Shown here one piece after another: positions 44,746 through 54,642 of a DNA stretch of 64,000 nt. The notes below the pieces were generated by a model, which saw nothing but the letters and a program-made list of their open reading frames with translations, searched no databases and was not told the origin of the DNA. The stretch is from Agrostemma githago (lineage: Eukaryota; Streptophyta; Magnoliopsida; Caryophyllales; Caryophyllaceae). The stretch is taken from NCBI GenBank assembly GCA_958450325.1, contig OY288247.1:54129701-54193700 (forward strand), given 5' to 3'. Position 1 is the first letter of the stretch. Every line of letters starts with the position of its first letter. The translations under genes were made by a program, and so were the position numbers.

Positions 44746-45051
44746 AATCTCCCCAAACCAAACCCTTGCTTGTCCCCAAGCAAGCACAAAACTATAACCC
44801 ACTCCTAATGGAATGTATATAAACTTATAGCGGAGTATGCTTCAAAGTTACCCAAACCAATGTGCAACGATTAAAGTCAATGTAAACAACCATATACAAC
44901 AAGCTTAACCAATGACAACAATACCGAACCTTCAACCTTGCAAGACTCGTCTATGTCGGACTCTTACGGATCGCTCATCACACAAAATGGGTGATATTGT
45001 GAGTTTATGTAAAAATGGAAAGACGAAACACTCACCTAAACTCCTAGTGGA
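44746..45051 (-). repeat. Fragment of a second Athila interior (3' end)
   Basis: Near-identical to 34697-35000, including the PPT. It ends abruptly inside 'CACCTAAACT', where Tat gag sequence begins, so a frame from 44912 to 45367 is a chimera of the two. Confidence 0.9.
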
Positions 45052-46090
45052 ACAAGGAACTCCTAGTGGTAATACCGAGACTACTGGGCCGTTAGCTGAA
45101 TTGGCCAGCGCGGTCCGCAAGCTGCAAGAACAGGTCCATTTATCGACCAACAACACCATCCACACGGAAAATGTGCGTGCTTATTCGCCCCTGACCGACG
45201 AGTTGCCCGCTAATCTCAACCTCACGGGCTTACCAATGTTCAATGGGACTGAAGACCCGGTACTCCATATCCGGGCCTTCAAGGAATTCATGGCTGTTAA
45301 GGGGGTAAAGTCAACTATGTTTAAGCACTTGTTTGCTTCTTCCCTCGAGAAGCATCCGAACGCCTAGTACTACAGGCTTGACTCCAAGAAGTACAAAACA
45401 TGGGACGATGTAGCAACCGAATTCGCTCAGAATTACGCGGATAATACCGAGATTCAGACTACTATGCGTACTCTGAAGGTCATGGCCCAAGAGCCCAAAG
45501 AAGGTTTCACTAAATACCTTCAAAGGTGGAGGGCCGAAAGCGTGAAGTTGGTTGACAAGCCCAGCGAAAAGGTGTTAGTGGAGGCCTTCGTAAAGAATCT
45601 CCTCCCCTCTTACCAGGTCCATCTCCGATACGCCGTCATACCCAACTTCGCTACCTTGACAGAAATGGGTACAAGAATCGAAGATGACTTAAGGCTAGAG
45701 AACCTTACTAAGGCCTCTACCAAAGGATATCAAGGGGCTAGTTCATCCGCAGTAAGCCCGCAACCGCAGCTGCAACCCGCATCATCTTTGACGAGGTAAA
45801 TCTACTAGATACCTCATCCAGAAAGAAAACTCCGGCTCAGGTATTCACGGATATAGGGACCATCTATACTTACGCCTTACAAAGGCTTTCTTCCAAGGGT
45901 CTGATCCAACCGATAGGCCCAACTCTGGAAGTCCCGATCGAGAAACGATCCAAGAGCTATAACATTCAGGCCTATTGCCAGTATCACCGAGGTAATGGGC
46001 ACGATACTGAAAAATGCTGGAAATTGAAGCATCTTATCCAGGATCTAATCGAAAGTGGGAAGATACCGTTGTCCGGCGACAAACCGACCA
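45052..46090 (+). pseudogene. Gag of the Tat/Ogre element (N-terminus lost)
   Basis: The gag domain is recognisable by 'FNGTEDPVLHIRAFKEFM', 'MFKHLFASSL', 'KTWDDVATEFAQNY' and 'AQEPKEGFTKYLQRWRAES'. A TAG at 45365-45367 replaces the conserved Trp of the 'WYY' position. A stop/frame change near 45799 is followed, in the next frame, by the zinc-binding 'YCQYHRGNGHDTEKCWKL' (about 45970-46025). The N-terminal part is missing because of the Athila junction at 45051. Confidence 0.85.
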
Positions 46091-47517
46091 ACAAAGAAAA
46101 TCCCTTTAGCACTCATGCCATTTTTACCGGAGAAGTAATCGACTGTTCTCATCTCATTTCTCCTTTCATCCCGCAAATTAACGAGATATGGTTCGATGAT
46201 GAAGATGACGTTTACCTAGCTAAGGGGGAAGCCGTTCCCATTACCACTGAAGAAATCCGGAAGGCTAAAACCAAAGCCTTGGCCAACACTGACCTCGTCA
46301 CAGCCGACCCTTCTACCCCGGAAACCGTCACTGAACCTGCCAAGACGAAACCTACCCTCGAGGAGCGAAGCACTGACACGACCTTAGTCAAGCAACTGAA
46401 ATGGGTTCGAACTGATCTTACTATATGGCAGCTTTTGGTTAGTTCTCAAGGACATCGGGAAGCACTTACTAAGGCTCTCGATCAGATCAAGGTCGACTCG
46501 TTGGTTACCCTCACTGAAATGGTAGCCACTATTTTGCCCCATCTTAAGGGCAAATCCAAGGAAGAAGGCCCACTCATCACCTTCTCCGAATCCGACCTCC
46601 CACCGTTCCGGGCCACCCATAACTTGGCCTTGTACATCACGGTGATCTGCCGGGGCAAATATCTCCCAATGACCCTGATTGATGGCGGGTCCGCTGTGAA
46701 CGTCCTTCCCTTAAGGACTGCCAAGGCCCTCGGCATTACCGAGGCTGACTACCTTCCGACCGCGCAAACTATCCAGGCTTTTGATGGAAGCCCAAAATCA
46801 GTTGCTGGGGCTGTTAAACTAACTATTATAACAGGCCCGATTGAAAAAGAACTAGAATTCCAGGTGATTGATGTCACCTCATCCTTCAACCTGCTACTTG
46901 GAAGGCCCTGGATCCACGCGGTCAAAGCCGTGTCCTCCACCCTCCACAGGAAGGTCAAGTTACCTCTACAAGACGGGGTCATCACTCTCGAAGCCACCCC
47001 TATAACTGTGGCAAGCTGCAACACCGCAGGCCGGACTGACCCACGAGGTTTCGATTTCGTGGGAATGATCGAGGAAAAATATCTCTTCAGACCCTACTTC
47101 ACTACTAGCATCGATACGATGCTGCAAAACTTGGGCTACCTACCGGGGACTACTTCGAGGCCAAACCTCCTGGCTGGCAGGATCATCGAGGTCCTAAACA
47201 ATGAGGAGCCACGATTCGGTTTGGGGTATGCTATAACCCCAGAAAACGTGGTCCGGACCGGTATTCAGAAGGCCACAAACATCATCAAGGTTACCTACTT
47301 GGGCCCTTACGGCCCAAGACTGGCTGATTACTTTGTCACTTCAGTGTTCGGGGCTGTTCAAGTGGGCCTCTACAACCCACTATCACATATCGGGAATGCA
47401 ACTATATCCCCGACAATATTTGCCCTCGTTCAAGTTGAATCCAAAAAGGGCGCTGACAGTACTGAACCCATGCTGGGACTCTTATTCGGGGAAGACCAGG
47501 CCATCCCCGCCCCTTAA
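46024..47517 (+). CDS. Gag C-terminus and protease of the Tat/Ogre element
   Basis: Open frame of 497 codons beginning in the gag zinc-finger region. The protease is at about residues 210-310: 'MTLIDGGSAVNVLPLRTAKALGI' (IDGGS where many relatives have IDNGS or DTGS) and 'FNLLLGRPWIHAV'. The C-terminal ~150 residues form the Tat-typical region before RT ('ENVVRTGIQKATNIIKV'). It ends at a TAA (47515-47517) that lies in the same frame as the following RT ORF, so it is a nonsense mutation, not a natural end. Confidence 0.85.
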   Translation: MKHLIQDLIESGKIPLSGDKPTNKENPFSTHAIFTGEVIDCSHLISPFIPQINEIWFDDEDDVYLAKGEAVPITTEEIRKAKTKALANTDLVTADPSTPETVTEPAKTKPTLEERSTDTTLVKQLKWVRTDLTIWQLLVSSQGHREALTKALDQIKVDSLVTLTEMVATILPHLKGKSKEEGPLITFSESDLPPFRATHNLALYITVICRGKYLPMTLIDGGSAVNVLPLRTAKALGITEADYLPTAQTIQAFDGSPKSVAGAVKLTIITGPIEKELEFQVIDVTSSFNLLLGRPWIHAVKAVSSTLHRKVKLPLQDGVITLEATPITVASCNTAGRTDPRGFDFVGMIEEKYLFRPYFTTSIDTMLQNLGYLPGTTSRPNLLAGRIIEVLNNEEPRFGLGYAITPENVVRTGIQKATNIIKVTYLGPYGPRLADYFVTSVFGAVQVGLYNPLSHIGNATISPTIFALVQVESKKGADSTEPMLGLLFGEDQAIPAP

Positions 47518-48605
47518 GAAGAATTGGTCAAATTAATCCTCCGCAGCAACAGGTTCGATCCAACCAAGCTGATCTCTGAAGTCGGTGCTGACACAGGGAA
47601 AAGGGCATGGAGGAAGACTATCAAGTGGACCGACAGTCAGGGTCGAGTCTACAAGCTGACCACCGGTGAAGGGGATATGGCGGATACCGAGTCCGAGTCT
47701 GAGTCAGAGTCAGAGTCGGAGTCTGAGTCCAAGTCTAGAGGGTCCAATACTAGAATTGAGTCTCTAACCCCTCTTCCTTTAGTAGCACCCACCGGAGCCT
47801 CGGGGTCTGTCCCGAGAGCACTCCGTATCCCGCCACTGTCCAACGATCAGATGGCCGCTCTTTTCGAGCTCTTTTCCAAATTCACTATTAATAATAACGA
47901 AAATCGTTCCGCTTACGACTTGTCTTATTTCCAAAATTCTTTCAATTTAAAAAATTTTATATGCAATGACATTGCGAATCCCGACGAACAGGTACCTCTA
48001 CCTCCACATCTGATCGAGCAACTAAAACAAAGGGAGTCCCGAGATCCGGTAATTGAGGAAATCGAGTCCATTAACGTGGGAACCACTTTAGAGCCCCAGA
48101 TGCTTAAGTTGGGTGTATCCGTAGATCCCGAGGAGAGAAAAAAAATTACGGACCTCCTCCAGGAATTCAAGGATGTGTTTGCATGGTCCTATAAGGACAT
48201 GCCAGGGATAGATCGGGAGATAGCTTAACACCGTATACCCATCAAAGACGAGTGTAAGCCGGTAAAACAAAAGCTCCGCAGAATGAGGCCCAAATGGTCC
48301 CTTAAAGTCAAAGAAGAAGTCGACAAGCAATTCAAAGCAGGCTTTTTACAAGTGTCTGAATATCCAAACTGGATTGCAAACATCGTGCCGGTACCTAAAA
48401 AAGACGGTAAGGTGCGGGTATGTGTAGATTTCCGGGACCTTAATAAAGCCAGCCCAAAAGATGATTTTCCGTTGCCACACATCGATATACTGGTGGACAA
48501 CACGGCCGACCATGCCCTTCTATCATTTGTGGACGGGTATGCTGGATACAATCAAATTAAAATGGTGGAAGAAGACATGAGTAAGACCACATTCATTACA
48601 CCATG
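47518..48605 (+). pseudogene. RT, 5' part, of the Tat/Ogre element
   Basis: Same frame as the protease ORF. A Glu-Ser dipeptide repeat (about 47690-47735) precedes a linker, then RT begins: 'VCVDFRDLNKASPKDDFPLPHID' and 'FVDGYAGYNQIKM'. A TAA at 48226-48228 is an in-frame nonsense. RT is cut at 48605 by the CACTA and resumes at 54646 in frame with the sequence before the insertion. Confidence 0.88.
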
Positions 48606-48621
48606 CACTACTACAATCAAG

Positions 48622-48850
48622 ATTAAATAGGATGGTTCTTAAACATCCTATATTGAATAAGGAACCGTCCTTTAGATCGACGTCCTATTAAATCAAATAG
48701 CGCGGTTCCAAAAAGGTCAAACCGTCCTATAAAATTGTTTACAAATAGGACGGTTGAAGGCAGAACCGTCCTATTTAACTATTTACAAATAGCACAGTTA
48801 TAGGGGAACCGTCCTACTTAATTGAATTACAATTTGAACGGTTATTGTAC
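48622..48850 (+). repeat. CACTA left subterminal repeats
   Basis: Alternating forward and reverse copies of ATAGGACGGTT / AACCGTCCTAT-like words, the presumed transposase binding sites. Confidence 0.8.
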
Positions 48851-48872
48851 TGAACCATCCTCTTTAATACAA

Positions 48873-48875
48873 TTC

Positions 48876-48960
<85 letters not shown>

Positions 48961-48978
48961 TACACATATATATATATC
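48873..48978. repeat. (TA)n(CA)n microsatellite
   Basis: About 105 bp of TA repeats, then CA repeats, then TA again. Spurious Ile-Tyr frames. Confidence 0.9.
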
Positions 48979-49618
48979 AAATTAACAAACACAATAATCC
49001 GACAATCCGACTAATATTCATATATCACAAAATTTGTAAACTTTACACACTAAAAGGTCTTGTACAAGAATTTGTGAACTCAAAGACGGAATTAAGTAAT
49101 CTTTGACACAATAATTAAACATCTGTGTATTGCGGTTTCCAGCTCTGTGTACTCCGTGTAACGTTCCTTAATCAGGTCGTCTTCCTGTAGTTTTGTTAAT
49201 ACCAGTAATACAACAGTAATCATCTCCACCAACAGAAATACAACAGTAAACACGAAAGAATAATTGACTAAATTTATCGTCATCTCCACCAACAGAAATC
49301 AAATAATCCACTTTCAGGCAAAGGATTGCGAGGAGACACAGATTGATCATCTTTACCTATACTTTAGCCTTATGTTATGTCCCTCCTATCATAAAAGATA
49401 AAGACTCAATATGATAACTTCATTTAGTGATCACTCATATCATATAGGGAGTATCAATATATATAAAATAAACATTAAGAATCGCTAACTCCACAATTAT
49501 AGAACTACTCGGAAAATATAATAATCCATAATTAATTCGGGATGGATAAAGTCGGGAAAGGGAACAATTAATTGTCAATCAGGGTTTTATTTTCCGAGTC
49601 CTCTCAGAACGAGCCAAC

Positions 49619-49620
<2 letters not shown>
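48979..49620. other. CACTA interior, AT-rich, no gene seen
   Basis: Contains two near-identical 'TCATCTCCACCAACAGAAAT' pieces at about 49217 and 49280, a local direct repeat, but no supported coding sequence. Confidence 0.5.
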
Positions 49621-49653
<33 letters not shown>

Positions 49654-49654
49654 C

Positions 49655-49699
<45 letters not shown>
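49621..49699. repeat. (CT)n(TA)n microsatellite
   Basis: CT repeats followed by about 60 bp of TA repeats; left flank of the MULE-like insertion. Confidence 0.9.
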
Positions 49700-49702
<3 letters not shown>

Positions 49703-51357
49703 AGGATCTGGTACATTTGTCATATTTGGTACAATTTACCTCTTAATTGTGGCCATTAGATCTCCATGATCAAGGGTTGAGATTAAAACTCTCTAAATCC
49801 CAAAGCATTTTTTTCTCAGATTTTTATAGTTATTTAAATGTACAAACAAGATTATTTTAATGAAGAAGAATAATTATTTTATAGTTAACTCATTTCAATG
49901 TAGATACGTAATGATTTCAATGTAGAAAGATATTTATTGTATTGAATAACTTGTGTTATTCCAATGTAGAAACTCAGTTATTATAACTCGTGGTATTGTA
50001 TTGAGATGAAATTCAAATATAATTACCTTTATAATAATGTTATTCGATTTTGCGTAGTTATTCTAAAGTAGAAACTCAGTTATTGTAATGAATATCTCAT
50101 GTTATTATATTGGGCCGACACTAAAATATAATCAATTTTAAAATAATGTTATCTCATTTTACGTAGTTATTAGTCCAATGTATACTCAGTTATTGTATTG
50201 GGATGAAACATCTCGCATGTCATTGAGGGTGTACCCAGCGAAAGACACTTCACGGAAAGGCAAAAACAAAGAGGGTATTAGTTACAGTAGAAAAATAAAA
50301 TAAAAAAATTGATGTACAATAATCACATATGTGCTATAGAATAATTATAAAAACACTTTAAAATAACTCTGGTTATAAAACATAGTAACTAATATAATGA
50401 AATAACTTCAAGAATAATATAGAATAACCGCAATAATAGTATAGAATAATTAGAATAACATAATAAAATAATTGGGTATTTCATAGTAATAATAATGTAC
50501 AAAACAAGAAATTCATGCTATGAAATAATATGTAGTTATTTCAATGTGCATATTCAAGTATTTCATTGTTCATATTCAAATATTGCAATATTCATAATTT
50601 TAATGTTTAATCATGTAATCAAAAATCCAGAAATTAATCAGGAAATTAATGGACTTTCCTGTTGTCACGAAATCAAAATTACGAAAAATTCTGAATTTTG
50701 GGTTGTTATGAAGTTCAATTATTGTGCTCAATCTTTCACCCAAAATTCTGAATTTTTAGGGTTCAAACTTTAGATTGAAAAAAATTGACAAAACGCAGTA
50801 CGATTGATTTTTTTTTTTGAAAAAAGGCAATAGATTGATAAACGCACAGTACGATTGAAAAAAATTGAAATAAACGCAGTCGCAGTACGATTGATAAACG
50901 CATAAACATGTTTATACGAAATTGTAAAAACATGAAATTGAAAAAACGCAGTAGATTCTTCCAGAAAAAACGATTGAAATTGATACAGTACAAAAATTCT
51001 AAAATTGAAATTAAGCAATACGATTGAAATTGATCAAATAGTACAAATAAATTGAAATACAAAAAAATTGATCAAACTAAAGATTGAAATACCTTATTTG
51101 GATGCAAAATTGTATGTAGATATTGGTCAGATGCGATTTCGGGACGATTTTTCGTGAGATGCGAGAGGGTTTGAGCGTTTTGTTTCAGTTTGGGTATAGG
51201 GTTTGAACGTGGATTGTGTATAATGATGGGTTGTGTTTGAGGCTTCACTTCTTAAGTTTAATATTTAATCTTGACCCTTGATGTAAATAGATCTGAATGG
51301 CTGCAAATTCAAGGTAAAATGTACAAAAAAATAAAGTGGGTAAAAGATCACAATTCT
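49700..51357. mobile_element. MULE-like element in a TA tract (TAFT-like)
   Basis: About 1.66 kb flanked on both sides by TA repeats. The ends form an imperfect inverted repeat of roughly 100 bp: left '...GTACAATTTACC...GGCCATTAGATCT...ATCAAGGGTTGAGATT', and the complement of the right end shows the same order. The interior has scattered repeats of AACTCAGTTATTGTATTG. A long TIR with TA-rich flanks fits a Mutator-like element with 9-bp TA-type duplications. No transposase. Confidence 0.5.
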
Positions 51358-52300
51358 ATATATATATATATATGCTCCTATTAATTATGATAGTAATTAG
51401 AATCCCATTTGAAGGAGGTACGAAATCGTGACGGATTTTGTAGTGCATGGATTCCCTGAAAAATTAAATAAAATGGGTTTTCAGATACATGCACGCTTTG
51501 TTTTGGGCTATCACTTTTGGTATATGTAAATATAGTTGATCTCTTTCCATGTATAATGGCTGACGTTACCTACAGAACTACAAATATGGAAGCCAAGTCT
51601 GATCATTCTGCTACCTATAAATTTATTAATTAGCTCTAAGAAGAGTGATCGAGTGAGTGAGTGAGTGAATCTCCAAGGAATCGATCAATGGACTTTAAAC
51701 AAGTCGATCAGTAGCAGAAAAAAGCCATAAGGATGAGGACTTCAGAGAAGCACAACCATGTTCTTAAACAACATGTAAATACGTTGTTTATCAACCAGTT
51801 TACATCAAGCTTCGTCATTACATCATTCATAAGCTATTCCTTAGATTAGATTAGATTAGATTGAGTCTAATACTGCCTCATCAATGGAATGAAATAACAT
51901 CATGATAGTAAAATGAGGCATGTACGTAGAACTGAACTATTCAATTCAACACTCCCTCCATTTTTTCCATTTAGCTTCATTTTACCAAATTTCTCGTTAC
52001 AAAAAGCTAAGTCAAATGGAGTAGTTAAATGAAAAATAAATAAATAAATAAATAGAGGGATCGGGGTATATATGGTTGCTACTCGATCATCAAATTCTTA
52101 AAGTGAGAACGACAATTATTTGAATACGGAGGAAGTTAGAAATCAAAGAATAAATTGCACATATATCGATGCAATTAATACGAGTATTAAGAATTTGTTT
52201 TCTCTTTTACTCTCTCTTAGACCAAAAATCAGAATTCTGTCGAAAATAGCCATGTCGGAACAACATTTAAACACGAAAGCTAGTAAAAAACTGAGAAACT
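51358..52300. other. CACTA interior, promoter-like and unassigned DNA
   Basis: No long ORF. Contains a MITE-like 'ACTCCCTCCATTTTTTCC' start near 51951 and (AAAT)n near 52030. The GATTAGATTAGATTAGATT microrepeat at 51846 is short. It may include more captured fragments that I cannot name. Confidence 0.35.
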
Positions 52301-52303
52301 TAC

Positions 52304-52353
52304 GTTGCCCCGTATAGACCAATCTTCAGGACATTGGTGGTCTCAGAGTTAGA
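52304..52353 (-). pseudogene. Captured exon of a PITH-domain protein gene (3' region)
   Basis: Minus strand: acceptor TTGTTCTCAG, then an exon encoding SNSETTNVLKIGLYGA, then donor GTAAGT. The peptide matches the C-terminal part of the PITH domain ('...KIALYGST'-like end) of plant PITH-domain proteins. It lies 3' of the first two exons of the same gene (53643-53378) in the correct order, but with a Cu/Zn SOD exon between. Confidence 0.65.
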
Positions 52354-52471
52354 CTGAGAACAAGTTCCATTAAACTGATAATGTATGCTTCATACTGAGG
52401 CAAGATTTCCATCAAACTGATAATCTAAAGTAGATTATAGTGTCACCAGTTAGAAAGGAAGGTGAACTTAC

Positions 52472-52559
52472 CATCTCCTTCTTGAGTGAAGTGGACAGTT
52501 CCTTTAACACCCTCGCTACTGTTCAAAACGACGATAGCCTTTCCCATGTTATGCGTATT
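52472..52559 (-). pseudogene. Captured first coding exon of a Cu/Zn superoxide dismutase gene
   Basis: Minus strand: acceptor TTTCCTTTTCCAG at 52560, 12-bp 5'UTR, ATG at 52547, then MGKAIVVLNSSEGVKGTVHF and 'TQEGDG' up to a GTAAGT donor at 52471. This is the N-terminus of plant cytosolic Cu/Zn superoxide dismutase, which dismutates superoxide to peroxide and oxygen. The metal-binding His residues and the rest of the enzyme are absent, so it cannot be active. The intron inside the 5'UTR matches the known structure of plant CSD genes. Confidence 0.85.
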
Positions 52560-53377
52560 CTGGAAAAGGAAACTAGTAAGTTCAGTAACATCACCATTTA
52601 CACAGGAAACACAGACCCTTTCATTAAAAAAAAAGTTTACACAATGCACAGATGTAGACATCCGCATCCCCTTCACCAAACCATCAGAATTCCCGGGCAT
52701 AATATTTGTAAGACATAACACTACAGAAACATAATAGTAATGATTATTAGAGTATCGATAAAGTTAAGCTTCCTGGATGCTACATGCTACAGTACAATGT
52801 AGGATGCGGCCATCACTTTGGCACAGTATAGCATTACATTTCAAGCTTAAAACAAGGCACTTTTTAAAAAAAACAAAATAGCTGTATTTACAGAATAGCA
52901 GCCTAGCCGGAATAACACAGCTTGACATCATGGGTCTGTTAATCCACGAAAAAACAACTACTATATGTTTTTACGAATGATTTAACGAAGGAGGGAGAGG
53001 GAGTAGCATTTTATAGAATAAAGGATGAAAAGTGCATTAATATTAATGGTGTACACAAACCGCAAGGAGAATCTCAATCATGCCTGATAATGATTGAGAT
53101 TCTTATCTAACTGGTGATTCTTATGTTATTCCCACTATATCTACTTCATAACGATTAGGTTTCGATTCAAAATACAACACGAAAGATGATAATTCGCGTA
53201 TAGATTCACCAAACTGAAACACACACACATACACAGGTATCAACAGATTAAGCAGCAGGACTTCGTAAAATCATTCAAAAACAAATCTAACTAAGCTCAA
53301 ACTCTCATAAATTAGGTTAAACACAAATTAAAAGTAATTAGATAATCAATTAATAAAAAAAAAATCAAAAGAATTAC

Positions 53378-53464
53378 CTGCTTGAGAGCATTAACAACAG
53401 AATGAGAAGAACTTTGATGAAGTTATTCAACACTACTCTAATCAATGTGCTCCAGCAAATCAAC
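53378..53464 (-). pseudogene. Captured exon 2 of a PITH-domain protein gene
   Basis: Minus strand: acceptor ATTAG, exon reading VDLLEHID, stop, SSVE, stop, LHQSSSHSVVNALKQ, then donor GTAATT. The two stops fall at positions where relatives have Trp and Cys (DxxxIDWSxVECL region). PITH proteins bind thioredoxin-like or proteasome partners; this fragment is inactive. Phase joins exon 1 correctly. Confidence 0.78.
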
Positions 53465-53604
53465 CTAATCAATAACAACAATCAAATCATAAACTACATA
53501 ATTTAACACTTTCTTCAATCATAATCAACATGCGAAATTAACATCACAGAAATCGAATTAAATACTATAATCAACTAAAAATCGAATTGATTGAGGAGAT
53601 TTAC

Positions 53605-53643
53605 TTGATTTCTTTGGATTGCGGAAGCAGATTCGGCGGCCAT
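53605..53643 (-). pseudogene. Captured exon 1 of a PITH-domain protein gene
   Basis: Minus strand ATG at 53643: MAAESASAIQRNQ, then donor GTAAAT. It is similar to the 'MSAESASQI'-type N-terminus of plant PITH-domain proteins and followed about 140 bp later by exon 2. A 5'UTR-like CT-rich stretch lies upstream (53644-53720), so the gene's promoter may have been captured too. Confidence 0.72.
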
Positions 53644-53719
53644 GGTGGAAGAAAGAGAGATTTCGTTGAGGATGAAGGAGATATTTGTATTCCTCTTGTT
53701 TTCTTTACTCTTTAAACTT

Positions 53720-54345
53720 TCTCCTCTCTCTTACCACGCCGTTTTAAAATTTATGGGCAGTATCCGGTCCGATCTATGGATCTCCAAAAACTTGGTTCAA
53801 ACAAGTCATTTCGGGTCCAAAATCAGTCCTAAAGGGTTTTGGTTCGGTGTGGTCTGGATTCTTTTCTAACCGGTCCGGTCTCCGGGTTTGGGTTTTTGTG
53901 GGAAGCCGGTCTCAAGATACATGAAGCGTTAGGTGGGTCGTATTTAGGCCTGGGAAATGGGTCAATTGGGCCGTGTTTAGGCCTCGTAAACGGGTCAATT
54001 GGATTTGGGTTAGGTTGGTGTGTTTGCGAGCAACTTGACAATTAAATGAGTCAAGTTCGGAAAGGGGAAGCGGTATGGCGTGGCATGTCGAGCTAGATAG
54101 CGGGCCACGACTCAAAAATTGGAAAAACGTGTACCCGCCGTGACAACAAAAAGGAAAACACGAAGAAAAAAAAAGGTTTGAGGGAATGGGCGGCTCAACA
54201 CGACATGATGAGGGTCGTGCCATTGCAAAAAATATGAATGACTGAATATGCACGAACACGGCACGACAACCCGTCACTTGTGCTAGAGTCATACAACTTG
54301 GCGCAAGGAATAATTTTGATGAATGTTGATGCGTGTAACTGTGTC
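53720..54345. other. CACTA interior upstream of captured gene
   Basis: Contains degenerate tandem pieces of 'TTAGGCCTGGGAAATGGGTC' and 'TTAGGCCTCGTAAACGGGTC' (about 53944-54000). No supported gene; promoter of the captured fragment is possible. Confidence 0.35.
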
Positions 54346-54359
54346 TTACTAACTAGGAT

Positions 54360-54560
54360 TGAATAGGACGGCTCCTATATTTTAATAGGATGGGTTTAAT
54401 GTATAACCGTGCTTTTAAAATATTTTAATAGGATAGGTTTAACCTATAACCGCGCTTTTATATTAATGAGGACGGTTTCATTGACCAACCGTGCTATTAG
54501 TAAAAGTAAGAGGATGGTTCTTTTGATGAACCGTGCTATTTAACCAACGTCGTGGGGCTC
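54360..54560 (+). repeat. CACTA right subterminal repeats
   Basis: Copies of AATAGGACGG, AATAGGATGGG and AACCGTGCT words in both orientations before the right TIR, related to those at the left end. Confidence 0.8.
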
Positions 54561-54642
54561 CAAAATTTATCATGATGTAGAGGACGATTCCTTATATAAG
54601 CTCCTATTTTGGGCGTCTTGTATAATCAAAATTGTAGTAGTG

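Larger units (their letters stand above)
33319..45051 (-). mobile_element. Athila retrotransposon with RT deleted; LTR-int-LTR-int' structure
   Basis: Minus strand. LTRs lie at 33319-34696 and 43375-44745, and between them are gag, protease, RNase H, integrase and an Athila ORF1/env-position gene. To the right of the second LTR, 44746-45051 repeats 34697-35000 (PPT and 3' end of the interior), so a second, truncated copy shares the LTR. The left boundary is a clean LTR end. The right end is a truncation joined to the Tat gag at 45051/45052, so no target duplication can be shown. The element lacks an RT domain. Confidence 0.85.
48606..54642. mobile_element. Non-autonomous CACTA transposon carrying gene fragments
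   Basis: 6,037 bp. Terminal inverted repeats CACTACTACAATCAAGATT (left) and CACTACTACAATTTTGATT (right, read inward). The 3-bp target duplication is ATG (48603-48605, 54643-54645). Subterminal repeats of GGACGGTT / AACCGTCC types occupy about 48622-48850 and 54360-54560. Interior: TA/CA microsatellites, a MULE-like insertion, and exon pieces of two host genes. No TNP2 or second transposase gene, so it depends on an autonomous CACTA. Confidence 0.93.

Noticed and set aside
44912..45367. Seemingly intact 151-codon gag-like ORF
   Set aside because: Chimera: its first part is Athila 3' interior, its second is Tat gag that stops at a nonsense codon.
51945..52070. Possible Stowaway-type MITE beginning ACTCCCTCC (also CTTCTTCCGTCTCG near 12651)
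   Set aside because: Only one end is recognisable; no matching second terminal repeat or TA duplication could be placed.
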